From an uncultured Lachnospiraceae bacterium (GTDB taxonomy: Bacteria; Bacillota; Clostridia; Lachnospirales; Lachnospiraceae), in assembly GCA_949948715.1 (NCBI GenBank), contig CATLGW010000009.1, positions 1-64,000 on the forward strand: a DNA stretch of 64,000 bases, in the 5' to 3' direction. Shown in pieces: positions 51,501 to 60,740 of the stretch (within the stretch, counting starts at the first letter, position 1; each line of letters starts with the position of its first letter). Under the pieces are notes generated by a model that was not told the DNA's origin, made no database searches, and saw only the letters and a list, made by a program, of their open reading frames with translations. Both the position numbers and the translations under genes were made by a program.

Positions 51501-51639
51501 ATTGTCCACGCTGATTGCCACTGCCTTTCACAGGCTAAATTTTCATCCTGCAGGGCGGAGGATGGAGGCAATGGTGTGGCATTGTTGACTGACGACAACC
51601 CGGCAGGGGGAATTTAGACAGGTGAAAGGCGTGGATAAT
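51501..51639 (+). repeat. 139-base imperfect hairpin in the yebC-glycosyltransferase gap
   Basis: Outer stem ATTGTCCACGC (51501-51511) with GCGTGGATAAT (51629-51639), then a 13-base bulge on the left only. CTTTCAC (51525-51531) pairs GTGAAAG (51622-51628), TAAATT (51536-51541) pairs AATTTA (51611-51616), and CCTGC (51547-51551) pairs GCAGG (51603-51607). A 6-base hairpin TTGTTG/CGACAA (51582-51598) lies inside. There is no U-run and no coding frame; it may be a structured RNA or a decayed mobile repeat. Confidence 0.65.
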
Positions 51640-51695
51640 TCGTGTGGTTATACCAGGCTTATCCCGGAGGACAGACGAGGAAACAGAGGATATTT

Positions 51696-52652
51696 ATGGA
51701 TAGATTGGCGATAGTTGTTCCTTGCTACAATGAGGAGGAGGTTCTCAAAATTGCATCCAAGGCCCTGCGGGAGGTGCTTGCGGACCTGGCGGGAAAGGGC
51801 AAGATTTCGGAGGACAGCTTTATCCTGTTTGTAAACGACGGCAGCAGGGACCGGACCTGGGAGCTGATCGAGGAGGAGCACAGGGCCTATCCTTCCCAGG
51901 TGTTCGGCGTGAAGCTGGCGGGCAATGTGGGACATCAGTTTGCACTGACGGCAGGGTTGATCACCGCGAAGGATCTGAGCGATGTGACGGTGTCCATCGA
52001 TGCGGACCTGCAGGACGATACGGCGGTCATCGAGGAGATGATAGACAAGTTCCACCAGGGCAGCGACATCGTGTACGGCGTGCGAAGAGAGCGCAGGACG
52101 GACACCTTCTTTAAACGGACCACGGCCCAGGGCTTTTATAAGGTGATGGGGCTGATGGGGGTGAAAACTGTGTACAACCATGCGGATTTCCGTCTGATGT
52201 CCAAGCGGGCGGTGGAGCAGTTTTCCCTGTACAAGGAGACCAATCTGTTCCTCAGGGGCATGATGCCTTTAATCGGATACCGGACGGACCAGGTGTATTA
52301 CGACAGGAAGGAACGGGTGGCGGGAGAGTCCAAATATCCCTTAAAGAAAATGCTGGCCTTGGCTTTTAACGGTATTTCCTCCTTCAGTGTGAAGCCTATC
52401 AGTCTGATTCTTGGGATGGGGCTTTTCATTATCGCGGCATCCATGCTGGCGGCTGTTTATGCCTTTATCTCTTATTTTACAGGCCATGTGGTGCCCGGCT
52501 GGACCTCTCTGATACTGTCCATATGGTTTCTGGGCGGGCTGCAGCTTCTGGCAATCGGTTTGGTGGGACAGTACATCGGCAAGATTTACATTGAGGTGAA
52601 GAACAGGCCCCGCTACAATATTGAAAAGGTGCTTACGGACGATGAATCATAG
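51696..52652 (+). CDS. Membrane-linked family 2 glycosyltransferase (DPM/GtrB-like)
   Basis: 318 residues from ATG 51696 (cagagga upstream). It starts with LAIVVPCYNEEEVL, has the metal-binding DxD in SIDADLQDD, and the acceptor region YNHADFRLMSKRAVEQF. The C-terminus has two membrane helices (ISLILGMGLFIIAASMLA; LILSIWFLGGLQLLAIGLVG) and the LVGQYIGKIYIEVKNRPRY ending typical of polyisoprenyl-phosphate glucosyltransferases. It would load a sugar on a lipid carrier. The next gene, 12 bases on, is a polytopic membrane protein that may use or flip this donor, a frequent pairing. Confidence 0.92.
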   Translation: MDRLAIVVPCYNEEEVLKIASKALREVLADLAGKGKISEDSFILFVNDGSRDRTWELIEEEHRAYPSQVFGVKLAGNVGHQFALTAGLITAKDLSDVTVSIDADLQDDTAVIEEMIDKFHQGSDIVYGVRRERRTDTFFKRTTAQGFYKVMGLMGVKTVYNHADFRLMSKRAVEQFSLYKETNLFLRGMMPLIGYRTDQVYYDRKERVAGESKYPLKKMLALAFNGISSFSVKPISLILGMGLFIIAASMLAAVYAFISYFTGHVVPGWTSLILSIWFLGGLQLLAIGLVGQYIGKIYIEVKNRPRYNIEKVLTDDES

Positions 52653-52664
52653 GATACGCTTGAG

Positions 52665-54356
52665 ATGACCTGGAAGAAAAACGGATTCGGATACAGTATG
52701 TGGTTTCTCTACGCGGTTTTGGCCATGACCGCCCTCTACAGGGAGGCTGGGGCCGTCTGCGGGAGACTTGGGTTTCCTTTGTGGGTCTGCCTTTTTGCTG
52801 CCGGGGCGGTTTTGTTTACCGGAGGAATTGCCGCGGGAGCGACGCAGATCATCAGGGGGAGAATAGGGGACAGGGAGAGGCGCAGCCCAAAATGGGGGCC
52901 GTATGCGGAGCTCCTTGTTCTTTTGCTGCTTTTGGGGGCGGGAATATTCCTTCGTGTCCAGGCCGTTCTCACAGGGGAATATTTCAGTGTGGAGTCACCC
53001 TATTACACCTATGCCGTGGTGGAAGAGGGAGGAAGGATTCCTCAGGTCGCCCACGGTATCGTGTATGTATATCTGCAGCTCCTACACCTGGTCTTCTGGC
53101 TGGTGGGAAACAAAATGGCAGCGGGAGTCTGGCTGCAGATGATTCTGCAGTGCCTGGGACTATTGTGTCTGTACGGTGGGGTGCGCAGGCTGTCGGGCCG
53201 TCTGCCCGCGGTTCTTCTTGTCTTTTTCTCCTGTGTATCTCCCTATATGGCAAGGGAGGCGCTGACTCTGTCTCCCCGGATGCTGTATCTTTTGTTTTAC
53301 GGGGCGGCTTTGTATCTGGTTGCATTATGTGTGGAAGGGAGCGGGAAAAAGCCTCTCTGGGGTCTGGCCGCAGGGCTTTTGGTCGCGGGGATGACATATC
53401 TGGATCTCTTCGGCATTTCTCTGGCCTTTGTGTTTGTGGGAGGGCTTCTGGCCAGGGAGCGCACACCCGGGGAAGAGAAGGGGAGAGGCCCGATGTCCTT
53501 TGGGCTTTGTGTGATCGCAGGCGCCGCGGGTTTTTGGGGTCTTTTGTGGCTGGACGCGGTTTGCAGCGGCAAGGATTTTGCCCTGGTGCTGGGCGCCTGG
53601 CAAAATCTCTATCTGCCCGGAGAAATACGGGTTCCCGTTCTCCATGAGCTTTGGAGCGATGGGGATGCGCTTTTGACGGCGTTTTTAAGTCTGGGCATTT
53701 TCAGCTTCTGGTGCTGCGGGAGAGAGGAGAAGCTGAGCGTCTGGACCTTTACGGCTCTTCCTCTTTTGGGTGCGGTCTTGTTGGGAATGTTTACAAAGGA
53801 GGCGGACGGCGGGCTGTGGCTGTATCTCTTTACTCTGATTCTGGCAGGCTGCTCCCTCGCCCAATATTTTCCCGGGACACGGCAGGCTGCCGGGGAGAAT
53901 GACGGAAAAGTTGCAGCGGCATGGGGGAATATGTCGGAAACTGACGAAGAAGGAGACGAAATACCGGCCGGTGACGGAGATATTGCAGGAGACGCGCAGG
54001 AGCGGGAGGAGGACGGCTGGGAGATGGCGGAGCGGATCGATCCCGAGACAGGGGAGGAAATGGGCGGAGAGAAGGCTCGGAGAGAAAAGAACCGAAGGAA
54101 AAAAGGAGAGAAGAACAGGGAACGGGAGGACACCGGACGAAAGGAGACCACGGAAGAGGGGGCGGCGCGGACAGGCGAGCCCGGCAGAGTGGTTACCGTG
54201 ACGGTCAGAGGGGAGACCAGGCAGGTTAAGCTCCTGGATAATCCGCTGCCTTTACCGAAGAGACGGGAGCACAAGCCCATGGACTACGGTCTGAGGGACG
54301 AGGAGGAGGACGGATATGACTTTCCGGTGGCCGAGGGTGACGATTTTGACATCTGA
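52665..54356 (+). CDS. Polytopic membrane protein with highly charged C-terminal tail (GT-C-like)
   Basis: 563 residues from ATG 52665. Around ten hydrophobic helices occupy residues 12-410, with an early soluble loop (LTGEYFSVESPYYTYAVVEEG) containing the sort of acidic/aromatic pattern seen near the catalytic site of GT-C enzymes such as ArnT. From about 420 to the end the protein is hydrophilic and charged (TGEEMGGEKARREKNRRKKG; EREDTGRKETTEEG), ending in a run of acids. That tail is unusual and could be a cytoplasmic interaction tether. It is translationally close to the family 2 glycosyltransferase, its likely donor partner. Exact function unknown. Confidence 0.7.
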   Translation: MTWKKNGFGYSMWFLYAVLAMTALYREAGAVCGRLGFPLWVCLFAAGAVLFTGGIAAGATQIIRGRIGDRERRSPKWGPYAELLVLLLLLGAGIFLRVQAVLTGEYFSVESPYYTYAVVEEGGRIPQVAHGIVYVYLQLLHLVFWLVGNKMAAGVWLQMILQCLGLLCLYGGVRRLSGRLPAVLLVFFSCVSPYMAREALTLSPRMLYLLFYGAALYLVALCVEGSGKKPLWGLAAGLLVAGMTYLDLFGISLAFVFVGGLLARERTPGEEKGRGPMSFGLCVIAGAAGFWGLLWLDAVCSGKDFALVLGAWQNLYLPGEIRVPVLHELWSDGDALLTAFLSLGIFSFWCCGREEKLSVWTFTALPLLGAVLLGMFTKEADGGLWLYLFTLILAGCSLAQYFPGTRQAAGENDGKVAAAWGNMSETDEEGDEIPAGDGDIAGDAQEREEDGWEMAERIDPETGEEMGGEKARREKNRRKKGEKNREREDTGRKETTEEGAARTGEPGRVVTVTVRGETRQVKLLDNPLPLPKRREHKPMDYGLRDEEEDGYDFPVAEGDDFDI

Positions 54357-54405
54357 GAGCCTGGGACCCAAGCGCATAAAAAACAAAATAGCAGGGATAT
54401 TAATA

Positions 54406-54450
54406 GGGACTGTACCAAAGGCACATCAGTGGCCTCGGTACGGTCCTTTT
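54406..54450 (+). terminator. Intrinsic terminator between the glycosyltransferase pair and tepA
   Basis: GGACTGTACC (54407-54416) pairs with GGTACGGTCC (54437-54446, one wobble) and is followed by TTTT (54447-54450). Confidence 0.78.
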
Positions 54451-54482
54451 CCATAAAAAAGGGTACGGGAGGGGACAGGCGC

Positions 54483-55196
54483 ATGGCGAAGCAGAAGGAC
54501 AGAGACAATCAAAACGGCCAGGAACAGGAGAAGAAGGAGGAGCACAGGGACGAGCGGATCGAGCAGACAGGGCAGGTTACCTTAAATGAAAATGCCCAGC
54601 AGCACACGATTCATCTGCTCTCCATCATTGGGGAGATTGAGGGACATGACAATCTGTCAGGTAATTCCAAGACCACCAAATATGAACATGTGCTGCCCCA
54701 GCTTGCGGCCATAGAGGACAGCAAGGATATTCAGGGAGTGCTGGTAATTTTAAACACCATGGGAGGGGATGTGGAGGCCGGTCTGGCCATTGCGGAGATG
54801 CTCGCCTCATTGAGCAAGCCCACGGTTTCCCTGGTGCTGGGAGGCAGCCATTCCATCGGCGTGCCCATAGCGGTCAGCACGGATTATTCCTATATAGTTC
54901 CCACGGGCACTATGGTGATTCACCCGGTGCGGATGAACGGCATGGTGATCGGCGTGCCTCAGACCTTTGACTATTTTAAGTCCATTCAGGACCGGATCAC
55001 GGGCTTCGTGTGCAGGCACTGCAGGGTGGAGAGGAGCCGGTTTGAGGAGCTGATGATGGAGACCGGAGTGCTCACCAAGGATGTGGGTACGATTCTGGTG
55101 GGCGAGGAGGCTGTAAAAAACGGCATAATAGACGAGGTGGGAGGAATTGACATGGCCATCAACAGACTGCATTTGATGATTGAAAATAAAGAATAA
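54483..55196 (+). CDS. tepA: ClpP-like serine protease of the TepA family
   Basis: 237 residues from ATG 54483 (ggaggggac upstream). It has a charged N-terminal stretch ([19 protein letters not shown]), then the ClpP/crotonase fold with [20 protein letters not shown], the catalytic Ser in GGSHSIGVP and His in [10 protein letters not shown]. The Ser/His arrangement fits the TepA (translocation-enhancing protein) branch more than ClpP itself, and the preceding FtsK-like partner is downstream in the same orientation. In Bacillus, tepA also sits next to spoIIIE. Role: peptidase linked to secretion or small-peptide removal. Confidence 0.88.
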   Translation: MAKQKDRDNQNGQEQEKKEEHRDERIEQTGQVTLNENAQQHTIHLLSIIGEIEGHDNLSGNSKTTKYEHVLPQLAAIEDSKDIQGVLVILNTMGGDVEAGLAIAEMLASLSKPTVSLVLGGSHSIGVPIAVSTDYSYIVPTGTMVIHPVRMNGMVIGVPQTFDYFKSIQDRITGFVCRHCRVERSRFEELMMETGVLTKDVGTILVGEEAVKNGIIDEVGGIDMAINRLHLMIENKE

Positions 55197-55221
55197 AGAT
55201 GATATACTCTTATCAGTATAT
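55180..55221 (+). promoter_or_regulatory. ftsK/spoIIIE promoter overlapping tepA end, with inverted repeat
   Basis: TTGAAA (55180-55185) and TATACT (55203-55208), spacer 17, within the last codons of tepA. ATATACT (55202-55208) and AGTATAT (55215-55221) form a 7-6-7 inverted repeat over the -10 and start region, a candidate operator. Confidence 0.65.
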
Positions 55222-55287
55222 TTATAAATAGCATACGGACTGGCAGGAAAGCGTGTTGTCCGTTATTTGATAGAGAGGTGTGGCAGG

Positions 55288-58080
55288 ATGGCAGCGACAT
55301 CAGGCAGAAGGGCGGCAGCTTCCGGAAGGAGCGGCGCGGGGAGCGCGTCGGGAGGCAGTGGGAAGAAGAACGCAAAGAGCAGTGGGACAGGCAGGGCGGC
55401 AGCAAGCCGGCAGACAGGGGGCCGGGCTTCGGCGGGCAGGACCGCCGGGCGCGGGGCCAGAGCCGAGAGAGAGGCACAGAGAGAGCAGGACGGCGCTCTG
55501 TTTCGTGAGATTGGGCTGATTGTACTGTTTGTTGTTATGTTAATATTATTTTGCTGTAATTTCGGCATTATCGGACCCATGGGCGATGGGGTCAGCGGAG
55601 TGCTCTTCGGTATTTTCGGATTTTCGGCATATATCGCTCCGGTGTTTGTGTTTCTGGCCTTTGCGTTCTGGTACGCAAACAGGGGAAATCCCAGTGCCAC
55701 CCGCAAGCTGGCGGCCGGTACGGCTCTTTTTGTGATGTTCGGCATTGTCTGCGATCTGATTGCCGGATGCGGGGCGGGTATGGAGGCCTATGACGTCAAG
55801 GCCTTGTATGAGATCTGCAGTCAGGGCAGGAAGGGCGGCGGCATTTTGGCGGGCAGTCTGTCTTATTTTCTGCAGCATTATCTGGAGACTGTGGGCACGG
55901 TGCTGGTGCTGCTTTTGTGTTCGGTGATCAGTCTGATTCTGCTCACGGAGAGATCTCTTTTGGACAGTATGAGAAACGGCGGAAGCCGCATCAGGACAAG
56001 GTCCAGGGAGGAGGCCGCGAGGTTTAAGGAGCAGGCGGCGGTGCGAAAAAGGCAGCAGGACAGACAGCGCGCCGCCAGAGAGGAAGAACGCAGACTTAGG
56101 GAGGAAGAAAGGGAGAACGAGCGGATTCTTCGCATGGAGAAAAGGGTATCTGGGGTGATGGCGGATACCTCATTGAAGAAAGAGGAGAGACATCGGGATG
56201 ATATCCACGAGATCACTTTCAGGGAGGAGGACGGCGAATTTGCCGGGGCCGGTGACCTTTCCGAGGAGGGGATTGGGGTGGAGCCCGAGAGCATGGGAGC
56301 GGAGGAGACGCCGGTCTTTGATTTTGAGCGGATTCGTGTGCGCAGCGCCCATCAGGTGTCGGTGGAGTCTTCCCCCTGTGAGGAGGACGCCTTGGCAAAT
56401 CGGATTCAATCCGTGCCGGCGGCAGAACCCCAGCGGCAGGAGACTGCCGGCGTGGAGGATTTGATGCGTATCAGAGTCCACAAGGAGGATGGGCCGAAGC
56501 AGGAGGAGCGGGAGAGCCGCCCCCGTCCCGGGGTGAAGCTGCCGGAGGAAAAAGGGGAGGATGCCGCTTGTGAGACTGCTCAGATACATAGTAAGCTGCA
56601 CAGCGGAGTGAAGAAGGGCGGCGAGTACCACAGGCCTTCCCTGGAGCTCTTGAAGAAGGGGAAGCCGGTCACCGGGGACTCCACCAGGGAGCTGAAGGAG
56701 ACCGCCCTGCGTCTGCAGCAGGTTTTGGGTACTTTCGGCGTGAAGGTGACTATCACGGACATCAGCCAGGGGCCAACGGTGACCCGCTACGAGCTGCAGC
56801 CGGAGCAGGGGGTGAAGGTCTCCAAGATTGTGGGGCTGACGGAGGATATCAAGCTGAATCTGGCGGCCACGGATATTCGCATGGAGGCTCCCATTCCGGG
56901 CAAGGCTGCCATCGGGATCGAGGTCCCCAACAAGGAGACGCTGCCCGTGGCGCTGAGGGACCTTCTGGAGAGCAAAGAATATCAGGGCTTTCAATCCAAT
57001 CTTACCTTTGCCGTGGGAAAGGATATCGCAGGCAAGGTGGTGGTGACGGATATTGCAAAGATGCCGCATATGCTGGTGGCGGGCTCTACCGGGTCGGGCA
57101 AGTCCGTCTGCATCAATACGCTGATTATGAGTATACTTTACAAGGCCCATCCCGACGATGTAAAGCTGATTATGGTGGATCCCAAGGTGGTGGAGCTGAG
57201 CGTATACAATGGCATCCCCCATCTGCTGATCCCTGTGGTGACGGATCCCAAGAAGGCCTCCGCGGCGCTGCATTGGGCGGTGACGGAGATGGAGGACAGA
57301 TACCGCAGACTGGCGGAATTAAACGTCAGAGAGATTCACGGATACAATGAGAAGGTAACCGCCATGCGGGACGCCGGGGATGAGAACGCTCCGGCCAGGA
57401 TGCCGCAGATTGTGATTATTGTGGATGAGCTGGCGGATCTGATGATGGTGGCTGCCGGGGAGGTGGAGGAAGCCATCTGCCGCCTGGCCCAGCTTGCCAG
57501 GGCGGCGGGAATCCACCTGATAATTGCAACCCAGCGTCCCAGCGTGGACGTTATCACCGGCCTGATCAAGGCCAATATGCCCAGCAGGGTGGCATTTGCC
57601 GTCTCCAGCGGCGTGGACTCCCGCACAATTTTGGATATGAACGGTGCGGAAAAGCTTCTGGGAAAGGGCGATATGCTCTTTTATCCCCAGGGTTATGCCA
57701 AGCCCGCCCGGGTGCAGGGAGCCTTTGTCTCCGACGGGGAGGTCTCGGAGGTGGTCGATTTTCTCAAGAATCAGGCCATCGGTAACGTCTATGCAGAGGA
57801 TATAGAGGCGAAGATCAACCAAAACAGCGTTTCTGCCGGAGGCGGGAAGGATGGAGGGGCAAGGGATGAATTTTTTGAGCAGGCGGCCCGTTTTATCATC
57901 GACAAGGACAAAGCTTCCATCGGTATGCTGCAGCGGGTTTTGAAGGTGGGCTTTAACAGGGCGGCCCGAATCATGGATCAACTGTGCGAGTACGGCGTAG
58001 TGGGGGAAGAGGAGGGAACTAAGCCGAGGAAGGTGCTGATGAGTATGGAGCAGTTTGAGCAGCTTTTGGAGGAGTACTGA
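55288..58080 (+). CDS. ftsK: DNA translocase of the FtsK/SpoIIIE family
   Basis: 930 residues from ATG 55288 after gagaggtg. It has a Gly/Ser/Ala/Arg-rich N-terminus of about 70 residues, four membrane helices within about 72-222, and a long charged linker (RQQDRQRAAREEERRLREEE). The motor follows: Walker A GSTGSGKSVC near 598-607, Walker B VIIVDELADLMM near 708-719. A C-terminal winged-helix gamma domain at about 860-930 reads IDKDKASIGMLQRVLKVGFN. It pumps DNA through the septum in division or sporulation. In Clostridia a single protein often does both. tepA upstream is the same context as in Bacillus spoIIIE. Confidence 0.95.
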   Translation: MAATSGRRAAASGRSGAGSASGGSGKKNAKSSGTGRAAASRQTGGRASAGRTAGRGARAEREAQREQDGALFREIGLIVLFVVMLILFCCNFGIIGPMGDGVSGVLFGIFGFSAYIAPVFVFLAFAFWYANRGNPSATRKLAAGTALFVMFGIVCDLIAGCGAGMEAYDVKALYEICSQGRKGGGILAGSLSYFLQHYLETVGTVLVLLLCSVISLILLTERSLLDSMRNGGSRIRTRSREEAARFKEQAAVRKRQQDRQRAAREEERRLREEERENERILRMEKRVSGVMADTSLKKEERHRDDIHEITFREEDGEFAGAGDLSEEGIGVEPESMGAEETPVFDFERIRVRSAHQVSVESSPCEEDALANRIQSVPAAEPQRQETAGVEDLMRIRVHKEDGPKQEERESRPRPGVKLPEEKGEDAACETAQIHSKLHSGVKKGGEYHRPSLELLKKGKPVTGDSTRELKETALRLQQVLGTFGVKVTITDISQGPTVTRYELQPEQGVKVSKIVGLTEDIKLNLAATDIRMEAPIPGKAAIGIEVPNKETLPVALRDLLESKEYQGFQSNLTFAVGKDIAGKVVVTDIAKMPHMLVAGSTGSGKSVCINTLIMSILYKAHPDDVKLIMVDPKVVELSVYNGIPHLLIPVVTDPKKASAALHWAVTEMEDRYRRLAELNVREIHGYNEKVTAMRDAGDENAPARMPQIVIIVDELADLMMVAAGEVEEAICRLAQLARAAGIHLIIATQRPSVDVITGLIKANMPSRVAFAVSSGVDSRTILDMNGAEKLLGKGDMLFYPQGYAKPARVQGAFVSDGEVSEVVDFLKNQAIGNVYAEDIEAKINQNSVSAGGGKDGGARDEFFEQAARFIIDKDKASIGMLQRVLKVGFNRAARIMDQLCEYGVVGEEEGTKPRKVLMSMEQFEQLLEEY

Positions 58081-58169
58081 GGAGCGTAGTGGGGCGGCGG
58101 ATGATTTCACAGCCTGTTTTATACATCGCGGGGCAAGGTTCGCAATAGAGCGGGCGGATAGGAGAGAGG

Positions 58170-59840
58170 ATGAAGACAGATATTCAGATAGCGCAGGAAG
58201 CGGAACTTGCACCCATCACCGCTGTGGCGGCCGGATTGGGTGTGGGTGAGGAGGATCTGGAGCTCTACGGAAAGTACAAGGCGAAGCTCACGGAAGGATA
58301 TCTTGATAAAATACGGCCCAACCCGGAGGGAAAGCTGATTCTGGTGACGGCCATCAATCCCACCCCGGCCGGGGAAGGCAAGACTACCGTCAGCGTGGGA
58401 CTGGGGGAGGCTTTCGGGAAGCTGGGAAAGAGGGCGGCGGTTGCCCTCAGGGAGCCTTCCCTGGGCCCCTGCTTTGGCATTAAGGGAGGCGCTGCCGGGG
58501 GAGGATATGCCCAGGTGGTGCCCATGGAGGATTTAAACCTTCATTTTACGGGGGATTTCCATGCCGTCACCTCGGCCAACAATCTTCTGGCGGCCCTTCT
58601 CGATAATCATATCCATCAGGGAAACGAGCTGCAAATCGACACCCGGCGTATTCTGTGGAAGCGCTGTGAGGACATGAACGACAGGGCATTGAGAAATATT
58701 GTGGCGGGTCTGGGAGGCAAGCCCGACGGATTTGTGAGAGAGGATCATTTCGTCATTACGGTAGCCAGCGAGATCATGGCCATACTTTGTCTGGCCTCGG
58801 ACATGAGGGATCTGAAAAAACGCCTGTCTGATATCCTGGTGGCGTACAATCTCTCGGGAGAGCCTGTGACGGCGGGAGATCTGAAGGCTGTGGGCGCCAT
58901 GGCGGCCCTTTTGAAAGATGCCATGAAACCCAATCTGATTCAGACCCTGGAGCACACTCCCGCCCTGGTCCACGGCGGACCCTTTGCCAATATTGCCCAT
59001 GGCTGCAATTCCGTGAGGGCCACGAAGGCGGCTCTGAGGATGGCGGATTACTGTATCACGGAGGCCGGTTTTGGCGCGGATCTGGGAGCGGAGAAGTTTT
59101 TTGACATCAAATGCCGCATTGCCGGCCTGAAGCCTGACGCCGCGGTGCTGGTAGCCACTGTGAGAGCTTTGAAATACAACGGCGGCGTGGAGAAAGGGGA
59201 GCTTGGCAGGGAGAATCCGGAGGCTCTTAAGAAGGGCATCGGGAATCTGGAGAAGCACATGGAGAACCTGAAAAAGTTCGGGGTTCCCGTGGTAGTCACG
59301 CTGAACGCCTTTGCCTCCGACACGGAGGCAGAGGTGGAATATGTGCGGCGCTTCTGTGAGGAGAGGGGCTGCGAATTTGCCCTTTCCCAGGTGTGGGAGA
59401 AGGGGGGCGCGGGAGGCATCGCTCTGGCAGAAAAGGTCATAAAGACCCTGGAGGAGCGGGAGAGCCATTTTAAGCCGCTGTACGGGGACGAATTGAGCCT
59501 GGAAGAAAAGATTGAGACCATAGCCGTAGAAATCTACGGAGCGGGCAGCGTGAAGTTTGCCCCGGCGGCGAAGAGGCAACTGGCGGAGCTTGGGCGTATG
59601 GGATATGGAAGGCTTCCTGTCTGTATGGCCAAAAACCAGTATTCCCTTTCGGATGATCCCGGACGTCTGGGCAGACCCCAGGGATTTGAACTGAATGTGA
59701 GGGAAGTGTACGTTTCCGCCGGAGCGGGCTTTGTGGTGGCGCTGACGGGGGCTGTGATGACCATGCCGGGCCTTCCCAAATGTCCTGCCGCCTGCCGCAT
59801 CGACGTGAATGACAACGGAGTGATCACCGGTCTGTTTTAG
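58170..59840 (+). CDS. fhs: Formate--tetrahydrofolate ligase
   Basis: 556 residues, ggagagag upstream. It makes 10-formyl-THF from formate, ATP and [22 protein letters not shown] is the family P-loop, and [47 protein letters not shown] (quoted in part), DVTE-type and [17 protein letters not shown] blocks are all present. Length is normal. With folD 37 bases downstream it forms a one-carbon module as used in acetogens and formate users, but no other Wood-Ljungdahl genes are visible in the window. Confidence 0.97.
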   Translation: MKTDIQIAQEAELAPITAVAAGLGVGEEDLELYGKYKAKLTEGYLDKIRPNPEGKLILVTAINPTPAGEGKTTVSVGLGEAFGKLGKRAAVALREPSLGPCFGIKGGAAGGGYAQVVPMEDLNLHFTGDFHAVTSANNLLAALLDNHIHQGNELQIDTRRILWKRCEDMNDRALRNIVAGLGGKPDGFVREDHFVITVASEIMAILCLASDMRDLKKRLSDILVAYNLSGEPVTAGDLKAVGAMAALLKDAMKPNLIQTLEHTPALVHGGPFANIAHGCNSVRATKAALRMADYCITEAGFGADLGAEKFFDIKCRIAGLKPDAAVLVATVRALKYNGGVEKGELGRENPEALKKGIGNLEKHMENLKKFGVPVVVTLNAFASDTEAEVEYVRRFCEERGCEFALSQVWEKGGAGGIALAEKVIKTLEERESHFKPLYGDELSLEEKIETIAVEIYGAGSVKFAPAAKRQLAELGRMGYGRLPVCMAKNQYSLSDDPGRLGRPQGFELNVREVYVSAGAGFVVALTGAVMTMPGLPKCPAACRIDVNDNGVITGLF

Positions 59841-59877
59841 TCCGGTCATAAGGAAACCAATAGAAAAGAGGAACGAT

Positions 59878-60726
59878 ATGACTCAGATAATTGACGGAAA
59901 AGCGATATCCGCACAGATCAAGGAAGAATTGAAGGAGAAGGTAGCCGGATGGAAGGAGCAGGGCGTGGAGATCACCCTGGCGGTGATTCAGGTGGGGGAG
60001 GACCCTGCCTCCAGCGTCTATGTCCGGAATAAGAAAAACGCCTGCGCCTACATCGGGATCCGTTCTCTGGCCTATGAGCTGCCGGAGGCCACCACGGAGG
60101 AGGAACTGATCTCTTTGATCGGGGAGCTGAATGGCAGGGAAGATGTAAACGGCATTTTGGTCCAGCTTCCTCTGCCGGAGCATATAGGGGAGGAGAAGGT
60201 TTTAAATGCCATCGCTCCCGAGAAGGATGTGGACGGCTTTCACCCCCAAAATGTGGGCGCGCTCTGCATCGGAAAGCCCGGATTTGTCTCCTGCACTCCG
60301 GCAGGTATCATTCAGCTTCTCAAGCGCTCCGGCATTGAGATAGCCGGGAAGGAGTGCGTGGTGGTGGGCAGAAGCAATATTGTGGGCAAACCCATGGCGC
60401 TGCTTCTTCTGCGGGAAAACGGCACCGTAACCGTGGCTCACAGCAAAACGGCGGATCTGAAGGCAGTGACGGGCCGGGCGGACATTTTGATTGTGGCGGT
60501 GGGGAAGCCCAGGATGATAACCGCCGAATATGTGAAGGAAGGCGCGGTGGTGATTGACGTGGGTATCCACCGCAATGAGCAGAACAAGCTCTGCGGGGAT
60601 GTGGACTATGAGAGCGTGGCTGAGAAGTGCAGCGCCATCACTCCCGTACCCGGAGGCGTAGGACCTATGACCATCGCCATGCTGATGAATAATTGTGTGG
60701 AGTCTGCGGCCATGAGGCAAATGTGA
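59878..60726 (+). CDS. folD: Bifunctional methylene-THF dehydrogenase / methenyl-THF cyclohydrolase
   Basis: 282 residues, gaggaacg upstream. It interconverts 5,10-methylene-, methenyl- and 10-formyl-THF using NADP+. The catalytic lysine region SVYVRNKKNACAYIGI, PLPEHIGEEKVLNAIAPEKDVDGFHP, VVVGRSNIVGKPMALLLL, and VPGGVGPMTIAMLMNN are all canonical. It is co-oriented and closely spaced with fhs, so the pair likely forms one transcript. It ends 14 bases before the zinc-ribbon gene. Confidence 0.97.
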   Translation: MTQIIDGKAISAQIKEELKEKVAGWKEQGVEITLAVIQVGEDPASSVYVRNKKNACAYIGIRSLAYELPEATTEEELISLIGELNGREDVNGILVQLPLPEHIGEEKVLNAIAPEKDVDGFHPQNVGALCIGKPGFVSCTPAGIIQLLKRSGIEIAGKECVVVGRSNIVGKPMALLLLRENGTVTVAHSKTADLKAVTGRADILIVAVGKPRMITAEYVKEGAVVIDVGIHRNEQNKLCGDVDYESVAEKCSAITPVPGGVGPMTIAMLMNNCVESAAMRQM

Positions 60727-60740
60727 AAGGTTATCAGTCT

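Noticed and set aside
51501-51639. 6S RNA
   Set aside because: The rod shape and size are suggestive, but no conserved 6S central-bubble sequence or usual neighbour is present, so it is left as an unexplained hairpin.
58533-59849. Minus-strand open frame of 438 codons opposite fhs
   Set aside because: Antisense shadow of a highly conserved enzyme.
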